A stretch of 38,877 bases of DNA, taken from contig CALJEQ010000060.1 of assembly GCA_938074565.1 (NCBI GenBank), positions 1-38,877 on the forward strand, in the 5' to 3' direction. Under the pieces are notes generated by a model that was not told the DNA's origin, made no database searches, and saw nothing but the letters and a program-made list of their open reading frames with translations. Both the position numbers and the translations under genes were made by a program. This DNA is from an uncultured Alkaliphilus sp. (GTDB lineage: Bacteria; Bacillota; Clostridia; Peptostreptococcales; Natronincolaceae). This document shows positions 32,224-38,877 of the stretch, piece by piece (the stretch's first letter is position 1; every line of letters begins with the position of its first letter).

Positions 32224-32385
32224 CTTAGAAAAAAGCACCTATCTATTACGGATAGATGCTCTCCTCATCCCTATACCCCCAACTCCCCAACAACACCAAT
32301 AATACTATACAAACCCTACACCCCTTACAACCACTACCTCATATTTAGCCTTTATATATTACTACGCAACACTCCACATGCCCTT
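32224..32385 (-). repeat. copy 3 of the interspersed repeat, with terminator hairpin
   Basis: The minus strand has a G-rich segment related to 2645-2756, then GCATCTATC-CGTAATA-GATAGGTGC followed by TTTTTT, a good Rho-independent terminator. It is the most complete copy and lies between the core genes and the secreted-protein locus. Confidence 0.6.
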
Positions 32386-32657
32386 AAGAGGGCAACATCT
32401 AAACATACCCCATATAAAAAACAACCCAAATATCTATTAACCCTATGCCTTTAAAATATTACAAATCTGCTTAAGCTCATAGTTTACTATAATTTTACAA
32501 TAAAATTAAAACCAAAGATATATTTAGCTTGTTCCCTATTCAAAAATTAGAAGAATTTTATATATAATAAGGATTATGTTTATTTTTATAAAAACCTAGA
32601 AAAGTCATACATTAGCTTCAAGTATACACCCACTTATTAACATAGAACCCAAAAATT

Positions 32658-32683
32658 AAAACCGCCTCACATTAAGACGGTTT
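32658..32683 (-). terminator. terminator of the mutS-mutL-miaA-hfq operon
   Basis: AAACCGTCT-TAATGTG-AGGCGGTTT (one G-U pair) is followed by TAATTTTT on the minus strand, directly after the hfq stop. Confidence 0.75.
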
Positions 32684-32689
32684 AATAAA

Positions 32690-32929
32690 TTATCCTTGAT
32701 TTTTAATAAGTTGTGCTAAGTTTACAGGTACTGTTGGAGATATGGTAGAAACAGCATGTTTGTATATCATTTGTTGTTTGCCTTCAGAATCTAAAACGAT
32801 AGTATAGTTATCGAATCCTTTAACAAAACCTTTTAATTGAAAACCATTTACTAAGTATATGGTAATAGGTACATTTTCCCTTCTTACTTGATTTAAGAAA
32901 ACGTCCTGTAAATTAATGCTATTTTTCAT
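32690..32929 (-). CDS. hfq: RNA chaperone Hfq
   Basis: Start ATG 32929 (79 aa) has GGAGG upstream; an ATG ten codons earlier lacks one. The Sm1 motif runs through [27 protein letters not shown] (residues about 20-46, with VNGFQLKG) and Sm2 contains [12 protein letters not shown], the KH pair that binds uridine at the proximal face. Hfq forms hexamers and pairs small RNAs with mRNAs. It follows miaA, as in many Firmicutes and proteobacteria. Length and motifs are normal. Confidence 0.93.
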   Translation of the reverse strand: MKNSINLQDVFLNQVRRENVPITIYLVNGFQLKGFVKGFDNYTIVLDSEGKQQMIYKHAVSTISPTVPVNLAQLIKNQG

Positions 32930-32985
32930 TATTTTTCCTCCTATAAAATTATAGTACATCTAATCTAATTTATTTTATATTTATT

Positions 32986-33927
32986 CTATAATAATTTTAA
33001 ATATCCTTCTACATCTTTCACTATTTGTGAAAAAAATATTTCTTTTTTAGGATTATCTGTTAAATTATACCACTTTATCATGTCATATCGCTTAAACCAG
33101 GTTAATTGTCTCTTGGCATAACGGCGGGTATCACGTTTCAATATCTCAATGGCTTCATCGAGGGTAGATTCACCCTTTAAGTAGCTAATAATTTCTTTGT
33201 ATCCTAAACCTTTAAATGCAACCAAATCTTCCGAATAGCCCATCTCCATTAATTTCTTAACTTCTTCAATTAATCCCTGCTGTATCATAATATCCACCCG
33301 AAGGTTCACTCTATTATATAATTCTTCTCGATCTCTTGTTAAGCCCAACAAAACACAGTCATAATCACTATTAATTTTCACATCTCTACGGAAATCCCCC
33401 ATGTTTTCTCCACCTTCATGGTTTACTTCAATGGCACGGATTACCCTTACTACATTATTGGGGTGTATTCTTTCGGCAGCTTGAGGATCAATTTCCCTTA
33501 ATTTATTATGTAAGTACTCATTACCCTGTACTTTTGCTTCTTCCTCCAGTTGGTTTCGTAAATCCCAATTAGATATTGTACTGGTAAAGTCCATTTCATA
33601 CAATAAGGAATTGACATATAGCCCTGTGCCACCAGCAATGATGGGTAATTTACCTCTACTGGTGATGTCATCTATTATTTCTTTAGCTTGCTTTTGAAAT
33701 TCTGCCACTGAAAAAGATTCATTGGGGTTTACACAATCCAATAAATAATGAGGGATTCCCTCCTGCTCCTCTAGGGTGGGTTTTGCAGTACCAATGTTCA
33801 TGTAACGATATATTTGCATAGAGTCAGCTGATATAATTTCACCATTAAGTGTTTTAGCTAGATGAATGGCTGTATCTGTTTTTCCCACAGCAGTAGGACC
33901 TACTACAAAAAGTAATTTTTTCTTCAA
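32986..33927 (-). CDS. miaA: tRNA dimethylallyltransferase
   Basis: The 313-aa enzyme starts at TTG 33927 with GGGGGGAG upstream. Its P-loop VVGPTAVGKTDTAI lies at residues 8-21, followed by EIISADSMQIYR (31-42), where the Asp is catalytic, and by GTAKPT. The IAGGTGLYVNSLLY block and the C-terminal FKGLGYKEI and KRDTRRYAKRQLTWF complete the family pattern. It adds a dimethylallyl group to A37 of tRNAs reading UNN codons. It sits between mutL and hfq with short gaps, implying one operon. Confidence 0.95.
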   Translation of the reverse strand: MKKKLLFVVGPTAVGKTDTAIHLAKTLNGEIISADSMQIYRYMNIGTAKPTLEEQEGIPHYLLDCVNPNESFSVAEFQKQAKEIIDDITSRGKLPIIAGGTGLYVNSLLYEMDFTSTISNWDLRNQLEEEAKVQGNEYLHNKLREIDPQAAERIHPNNVVRVIRAIEVNHEGGENMGDFRRDVKINSDYDCVLLGLTRDREELYNRVNLRVDIMIQQGLIEEVKKLMEMGYSEDLVAFKGLGYKEIISYLKGESTLDEAIEILKRDTRRYAKRQLTWFKRYDMIKWYNLTDNPKKEIFFSQIVKDVEGYLKLL

Positions 33928-33943
33928 GGGTTTCTCCCCCCTT

Positions 33944-35962
33944 CTACTGAATTCTTTTAAAATATTTTTCTATTTCATATTTTGATAATGACAGTACAAT
34001 TGGTCTACCGTGGGGGCAGGTTAAGGGTGGTTCTAATTGCTTTAACTCCATTAATAAATTTTCTATTTCTTTAGTATTTAAATGTTCTTTTCCCTTAATT
34101 GCCTCTTTACAGGCTTTTTGAATTAGTTTTTCTTGAAATGGTACTTGTCTATTATATCCATTTTTCAATTCATCTATTGTCTCCAATAAAAAGTTGTACT
34201 CTCTAGGTATTCCCAATACTAAAGGAACACCTCTAATAATAACAGTATTCTGTCCAAAATCCTCTATTTCAAATCCAATTGCATTAAAGTTTGTAATATG
34301 TTGTGTAAGCACACCATAATCTTCAGTTGATAATTCTATAACTTGGGGGTTAAGTAGTTGTTGGATAACCACCTTTTCCTCTTGAAATTCCCTCATAATT
34401 CGATTATAAACTAACCTTTCATGGGCGGCGTGTTGGTCTATTAAATACATAGAAGCATCCTTTTCAATAAGGATATAAGTATTAAATAGTTGACCGATGA
34501 CTTTTTGATTAGTTAGTAGAGAAGATAAAAAGGTTTCCTGAATTTCTTCAACTTCATTTACTGTTATAGGCATAGCAGTTTTTTCTTCTTCCATCACCAA
34601 TTGCTCTAATAATGATTGTGGAATAGTGGTTTCTTTTGGTGGAGAGTAAGCCTTCAAATTACTAGTTTTATTGTTTATTTTATTATCTGTAATATAAGAA
34701 GCCTTATTCTCAAATTTTTGTTGAAGTGATTCATTTGGTGTTTCTTTAGCCGATATACTTTTGGGTGATACTACTTCTATGGATGATTCACTACTTTCAA
34801 TTGTAGCTGGTATTGGCTTTACTTCAATTGAACTAGGTGTTGGCTTTACTTCAATTGAACTAGGTGTTAACTCTACATTTATTTTGTTACTGGTTTTATC
34901 TTGATTACCCACTTCAACTTCTTCAATTTTTGTAGCTTTTTCAACTATTCTCTCTGTAATTCCCAGTTTTGGAATCAACATTCGTTTTGTCAAAATTTCA
35001 CTTATGGTACGATAAACTGCTTGATATACTCCTTCTTCATCATGGAACTTTACCTCTGTTTTAGTAGGGTGAACATTCACATCAATGGTCTTTGGATCAA
35101 GGTCAACACTTAATATGCAAACGGGGTACTTGTTTATTGGTAATCTTTCTTTATAGGCATTTTCAATAGCTTGAAATATTAATTTGTTTTTAACATACCT
35201 TCCATTAATAAATACAATTTCATAACTACGGTTTCCTCTAGCATAACTAGGTTGACTAATAAAACCCTCTATGGTAAGGACATTAAGCTGACTTCTAACA
35301 GGAATTAGACTTTTATATGTTGTTCGATCCAGCACCGATAAGATAACTTGAGAAAGATCATTATTTCCAGCAGTGGTAAACATAATATTATTATTGTTAA
35401 TATACTTAAAGGCTACATGGGGTTTACTTAAAGCCAAGCGGGTGATGATTTCACTTATTTTAGAGGTTTCCCCACCTGTACTTTTCATAAATTTCATACG
35501 GGCAGGGGTGTTAAAAAACATATTCTTAACAATAATAGTTGTACCAGTAGGGCAACCCACTTGTTTTTTATTTAATACCTTTCCACCTGCTATTTCCATA
35601 CTAATGCCATAGGGTTGATCCTTTGGTTTAGTAATTATCTCCACTTGGGAAACAGAAGCGATACTGGCTAAAGCTTCCCCCCTAAAGCCTAAAGAGTAGA
35701 TACTTTCTAAGTCCTCAAGTTTAGTTATTTTAGAGGTGGCATGTCTTAAAAAAGCAGTTTCTACCTCTGTTTCTGGTATCCCTACACCATTATCTGTAAT
35801 ACGAATATACTTCTTTCCCCCCTCTTTAATTTCAAGAATGATGGAGTCAGACTTTGCATCAATGGCGTTTTCAACCAACTCTTTAACAACGGAGAAGGGG
35901 CCCTCCACCACTTCTCCTGCCGCTATCTTATTTATTGTTAATTCATCAAGAACACGAATCAT
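33944..35962 (-). CDS. mutL: DNA mismatch repair protein MutL with altered endonuclease motif
   Basis: The 672-aa protein starts at ATG 35962. The GHKL ATPase domain has ELVENAIDA (motif I), DNGVGI (motif II) and GFRGEALASI (motif III). The middle linker is Ser/Pro-rich and contains a 27-bp DNA duplication giving two SIEVKP repeats. The C-terminal domain has DQHAAHERLVYN around 508-519; the family's metal motif DQHA(x)2E(x)4E has Glu at the last place, here Asn. ACKEAIKG and CPHGRPIV, further endonuclease-domain motifs, are kept. It should couple MutS recognition to repair; nicking activity is uncertain because of the changed residue. The gene starts 3 bp after mutS ends. Confidence 0.93.
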   Translation of the reverse strand: MIRVLDELTINKIAAGEVVEGPFSVVKELVENAIDAKSDSIILEIKEGGKKYIRITDNGVGIPETEVETAFLRHATSKITKLEDLESIYSLGFRGEALASIASVSQVEIITKPKDQPYGISMEIAGGKVLNKKQVGCPTGTTIIVKNMFFNTPARMKFMKSTGGETSKISEIITRLALSKPHVAFKYINNNNIMFTTAGNNDLSQVILSVLDRTTYKSLIPVRSQLNVLTIEGFISQPSYARGNRSYEIVFINGRYVKNKLIFQAIENAYKERLPINKYPVCILSVDLDPKTIDVNVHPTKTEVKFHDEEGVYQAVYRTISEILTKRMLIPKLGITERIVEKATKIEEVEVGNQDKTSNKINVELTPSSIEVKPTPSSIEVKPIPATIESSESSIEVVSPKSISAKETPNESLQQKFENKASYITDNKINNKTSNLKAYSPPKETTIPQSLLEQLVMEEEKTAMPITVNEVEEIQETFLSSLLTNQKVIGQLFNTYILIEKDASMYLIDQHAAHERLVYNRIMREFQEEKVVIQQLLNPQVIELSTEDYGVLTQHITNFNAIGFEIEDFGQNTVIIRGVPLVLGIPREYNFLLETIDELKNGYNRQVPFQEKLIQKACKEAIKGKEHLNTKEIENLLMELKQLEPPLTCPHGRPIVLSLSKYEIEKYFKRIQ
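34815..34868 (-). repeat. 27-bp tandem duplication in the mutL linker
   Basis: Two identical 27-bp units, 34815-34841 and 34842-34868, encode repeated TPSSIEVKP-type residues. It is in frame and lies in the disordered linker, so it is likely tolerated. Confidence 0.8.
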
Positions 35963-35965
35963 TTT

Positions 35966-38638
35966 TTACTTTCCCCCTTGAGGAAACTGGGATAATTTCT
36001 TCTGTAATTTGGCTAATACATTTAATGCTTCTATGGGTGTGGTGTCTAATAAATTAACACCCTTTAACTCATCTATTATAGATTGTTGATACATTTCATT
36101 AAAATCCATTTGTTGTGATTGTATAGATAATTTTGAAGGCTTCACTTTTGTTTCTGTGGTAATGGCAGTCTCTTTAACATAGGAATTCATGTCAATTTCC
36201 ACTTTTGCAATATCTTTTTCTTCTAATTGTAGAAGAATTTCATTTGCTCTTAGAATAACATCAGAGGGTAGACCTGCTAATCTGGCAACTTGTATGCCAT
36301 AACTTTTATCAGCACTTCCCTCCACCACCTTCCTTAAGAAGATAATGTCTTCCCCTTCTTCTTTAACGGAAATACGGTAATTTTTAACCCCTTCAATTTT
36401 ACCTTCCAGCTCTGTTAACTCATGATAATGGGTAGAAAACAATGTTTTTGCCTTCACCATACTGCTTATATGTTCAACTACAGACCAAGCAATACTCAAA
36501 CCATCAAAGGTACTGGTGCCTCTACCAATTTCATCTAAAATTAATAAGCTGTTGGCTGTGGCACTGTTTAAAATGTTTGCCATCTCACTCATCTCCACCA
36601 TGAAGGTACTTTGCCCTTGGGATAAGTCATCGCTGGCTCCAACTCTAGTAAAAATTCTATCAACAATACCTATGGTGGCTTCTTCAGCAGGTATAAAAGA
36701 GCCAATTTGTGCCATCAATACAATCACTGCCACCTGTCGCATGTAGGTGGACTTACCTGCCATATTAGGGCCTGTAATAATGGAAATTTGATGGTTATTA
36801 TGATCCATACAAGTATCATTGGTAATAAACATTTCATTGTTTAGCATTTTTTCCACAACTGGATGGCGACCTTCCTTTATTTGTACAAGCCCGTCGTTGT
36901 TGATTTTAGGTTTTGAATACTGGTTTTCTGACGCCACTTCTGCTAAAGAATAGAGGGAGTCCAGTTCTGCAATGGCAGATGCAGTTTTTTGTATCCTTTG
37001 TACCTCTTTAGCAATTTCATTTCTTACCTCTATAAAAAGTCCATATTCTAGGGCAATTATTTTTTCTTCTGCCCCTAATATTTTAGATTCCATTTCCTTT
37101 AACTCTGGTGTAATGTATCTTTCGCAGTTGGCTAATGTTTGTTTACGTTGATATGTTTCGGGAACTAATTTCAAGTAAGACTTAGTTACTTCTAAGTAAT
37201 ACCCAAAGACCTTATTAAAACCAACTTTTAAGTTTTTAATTCCCGTTTTTTCTTTTTCTTCTCCTTCAAGGGTGGCTATCCACTGTTTTCCTTCTTTAGA
37301 TGCCATTAAAAGTTCATCAACTTCGGGGTGAAATCCCTTTTTTATAATTCCCCCCTCTTTTAAGGTGACGGGAGGTTCTTCTACTATAGCTCTTTCTATC
37401 AACTGTCCTATATCTTCTAAACAATCCAACTGAGTATATAGAGCTTGTATAAGCCCATTTTTTTCTTCTAAAAGCTTTTTTATTGTGGGCAATTGTTGAA
37501 TAGAATTACCTAGTGCAACTAAATCTCTAGGGTTAGCAGAACCAAAGGATATTCTTGCCGCCAGTCTTTCTAAGTCATATATACTTTTCAAGTGTTCCTT
37601 TAGGTCTTGACGAAGTAACAGATCATCTTTTAAGACTTCCACTGCATCTAAACGTTGATTTATCTTGTCTGGGTTAAGCAAAGGCTCTTCAATCCATTTA
37701 CGAAGCATCCTTCCCCCCATTGCTGTTTGGGTCTTATCTAAAACCCATAGCAATGAACCCTTTTTACTTCTATTTCTAATGGTTTCTGTAAGTTCCAAAT
37801 TGTTTCTAGTGGTTAAATCTAACATCATTGTTTCACTTATATGATAAACATTAATTTTGTTAATATGGCTTAAAAACCTCTTTTGGGTGGCACTTAAATA
37901 GTCTATTAAACCTCCTGTGGCATGAATACCTAGATGTTTGCCATAAAAACCTAACCCATCTATAGATATGACTTGAAACTGGTTTTTTAATTGGTTTATA
38001 GCATATTCTGTTTCATAGCTCCAATGGGGTTGTGGATGAATTACTAAATTGAATTTTTTATCTAGTGCTAGTCCATTAAATACTTCAATTAATTCAGTGG
38101 AAGCATAATAGATAATCTCTTTAGGTTGTACTTTTCCCACTTCATCCAGTACCTTTTGTTCTAAATTTTCTCCAGTTATTTCTGTTGAGAACAATTCCCC
38201 TGTAGAAATATCTACGTAGGCAATTCCCCAACCTTTTTCATTACCATATACTGACATTAAATAATTGTTTCTTTTTTCATCTAGCAATTGGGTGTCTATA
38301 ATAGTCCCTGGGGTAATAACTCTAACTACATCTCTTTTAACAATACCCACAGCTTGGGCGGCATCCTCCACCTGTTCACATATAGCAACTTTATATCCCT
38401 TTGCTATTAATCTATCTATATAATTATCAACGGAATGATGGGGAACACCACACATGGGGGCTCTTTCCTCCATTCCACAGTCTCTTCCTGTTAAGGTAAT
38501 TTCTAATTCCCTTGCAGCTGTTAAGGCATCATCAAAAAACAGCTCGTAAAAATCTCCTAAACGAAACAATAACAGAGTGTCCTGATATTGGTTTTTTATA
38601 TCCATATATTGTTGCATCATGGGGGTTAACTTTTTCAA
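35966..38638 (-). CDS. mutS: DNA mismatch repair protein MutS
   Basis: The 890-aa protein starts at TTG 38638 with GGAGG seven bases upstream. The N terminus has LLFRLGDFYELFFDDA, with the Phe-x-Glu mismatch-reading residues. Around residue 625 the ATPase has TGPNMAGKSTYMRQ, and the later LILDEIGRGTSTFDGLSIAW gives the Walker B and signature region. The C-terminal tail (QQMDFNEMYQQSIIDELKG) is normal for MutS1. It binds mismatches and recruits MutL, encoded next. A TATAAT at 38685-38680 on the same strand suggests a promoter between the intron end and the gene. Confidence 0.96.
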   Translation of the reverse strand: MKKLTPMMQQYMDIKNQYQDTLLLFRLGDFYELFFDDALTAARELEITLTGRDCGMEERAPMCGVPHHSVDNYIDRLIAKGYKVAICEQVEDAAQAVGIVKRDVVRVITPGTIIDTQLLDEKRNNYLMSVYGNEKGWGIAYVDISTGELFSTEITGENLEQKVLDEVGKVQPKEIIYYASTELIEVFNGLALDKKFNLVIHPQPHWSYETEYAINQLKNQFQVISIDGLGFYGKHLGIHATGGLIDYLSATQKRFLSHINKINVYHISETMMLDLTTRNNLELTETIRNRSKKGSLLWVLDKTQTAMGGRMLRKWIEEPLLNPDKINQRLDAVEVLKDDLLLRQDLKEHLKSIYDLERLAARISFGSANPRDLVALGNSIQQLPTIKKLLEEKNGLIQALYTQLDCLEDIGQLIERAIVEEPPVTLKEGGIIKKGFHPEVDELLMASKEGKQWIATLEGEEKEKTGIKNLKVGFNKVFGYYLEVTKSYLKLVPETYQRKQTLANCERYITPELKEMESKILGAEEKIIALEYGLFIEVRNEIAKEVQRIQKTASAIAELDSLYSLAEVASENQYSKPKINNDGLVQIKEGRHPVVEKMLNNEMFITNDTCMDHNNHQISIITGPNMAGKSTYMRQVAVIVLMAQIGSFIPAEEATIGIVDRIFTRVGASDDLSQGQSTFMVEMSEMANILNSATANSLLILDEIGRGTSTFDGLSIAWSVVEHISSMVKAKTLFSTHYHELTELEGKIEGVKNYRISVKEEGEDIIFLRKVVEGSADKSYGIQVARLAGLPSDVILRANEILLQLEEKDIAKVEIDMNSYVKETAITTETKVKPSKLSIQSQQMDFNEMYQQSIIDELKGVNLLDTTPIEALNVLAKLQKKLSQFPQGGK

Positions 38639-38679
38639 AAGTCTTCCTCCTCCTTCTTCTGTTACTTTGTCATAGAACT

Positions 38680-38708
38680 ATTATAGCAAATATACGTTAA
38701 ATTAACTA
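38680..38708 (-). promoter_or_regulatory. candidate mutS operon promoter
   Basis: A perfect TATAAT (38685-38680) with a weak TAGTTA-type -35 at a 17-bp spacing lies about 42 bases upstream of the mutS start codon and after the intron's 3' end. Confidence 0.4.
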
Positions 38709-38738
38709 TAATTAGGGTTAATTAATCTGTTTTTATCA

Positions 38739-38877
38739 ATCGAGTAGGAGGTAGATAATTATTTTATCTACCGACCTCTCACACCACCGTACATACCGTT
38801 CGGTATACGGCGGTTCACTAGGAACTAATGTACTAACTGATACCTCTTACTAATGCTTTTATAGCCTAGTTTCTCTA
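38739..38877 (-). mobile_element. 3' end of a group IIC (bacterial class C) intron
   Basis: On the minus strand a domain V hairpin (38818-38785) pairs ACCGCCGTA with TACGGTGGT around a short bulge and a GAAC tetraloop. It is followed by GTGTGAGAGG, a domain VI stem (GGTAGATAA/TTATCTACC) and a 3' end CTACTCGAT at 38739. The CGC triad in domain V is characteristic of group IIC introns, which insert after terminator-like hairpins. The 5' part and most of the maturase lie outside the window. Confidence 0.8.
38825..38877 (-). CDS. group II intron reverse transcriptase/maturase, C-terminal end (partial)
   Basis: An open frame from the window edge reads EKLGYKSISKRYQLVH and stops at TAG 38825, seven bases before domain V. 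The position, immediately before the domain V hairpin, is where the maturase frame ends in class C introns. Only 16 full codons are visible, so the call depends on the adjoining ribozyme structure. Confidence 0.6.
   Translation of the reverse strand, partial: EKLGYKSISKRYQLVH

Larger units (their letters stand above)
31678..32689. other. 1-kb intergenic region at the border of core and accessory DNA
   Basis: From the left it holds the leader of the secreted-protein gene, its promoter with Spo0A-type boxes (31836-31883), about 300 bp of AT-rich sequence without features, the third repeat copy (32224-32385), more AT-rich sequence, and the hfq terminator (32658). No coding frame is supported. 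Confidence 0.6.

Noticed and set aside
32218..32454. A 78-codon plus-strand frame across the third repeat copy
   Set aside because: It runs through a terminator hairpin and a non-coding repeat, has biased Pro/Thr/Tyr composition and no ribosome site.
38512..38700. A plus-strand 62-codon frame opposite the start of mutS
   Set aside because: It overlaps the conserved mismatch-binding domain of mutS on the other strand and has no independent support.

Overview
The window reads as a low-GC Gram-positive genome of the Clostridia type: strongly AT-rich, purine-rich Shine-Dalgarno sequences, many TTG starts, and a right end carrying mutS-mutL-miaA-hfq in one leftward operon, an order seen in many clostridia. 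Spo0A-type boxes suggest a spore former. The genus cannot be fixed from the sequence; an Alkaliphilus/Natronincola-like host is a guess.

Layout. 1-2.6 kb: transposase tail, a stub of a restriction-endonuclease-like gene, then a divergent DNA methyltransferase / PD-(D/E)xK protein pair that looks like a type II restriction-modification system. 2.8-5.5 kb: two leftward genes, an HNH nuclease-like protein of 607 aa and a 275-aa protein with a possible ADP-ribosyltransferase-like motif. 5.6-25.4 kb: a decayed prophage transcribed leftward. In reading order (right to left) it has a 1089-aa single-chain two-barrel RNA polymerase of the YonO / eukaryotic RdRP-like type, a small DUF5659-like protein, an SF2 helicase split by an in-frame amber codon, a ParB-methyltransferase, small terminase, tyrosine integrase, large terminase, a membrane-protein cargo gene, a broken portal gene, scaffold, capsid and head-tail connectors. 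An Ig-domain protein, a small protein and a large serine recombinase follow. Tail, lysis, repressor, DNA polymerase and conventional primase genes are absent.

25.4-28.9 kb: a promoter palindrome and small-RNA candidate divergent from the polymerase, a transposase remnant, then a two-gene Lamassu/ABC-3C-like defence operon (Cap4-type nuclease plus zinc-hook SMC ATPase). 29.5-31.9 kb: an unrecognised 395-aa protein and a secreted protein whose promoter carries two Spo0A-box matches with a 21-bp spacer. 32.2-38.9 kb: the hfq/miaA/mutL/mutS core, with the 3' end of a group IIC intron just upstream of mutS.

The most interesting items are the polymerase with its helicase and control region, the Spo0A-linked secreted protein, the Lamassu-like pair, the unassigned HNH operon, the tandem 180-bp repeats encoding paired 37-aa ORFs inside the head operon, and a MutL whose endonuclease motif lacks its second glutamate. 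All functions are inferred by reading the sequence; no database search was run.
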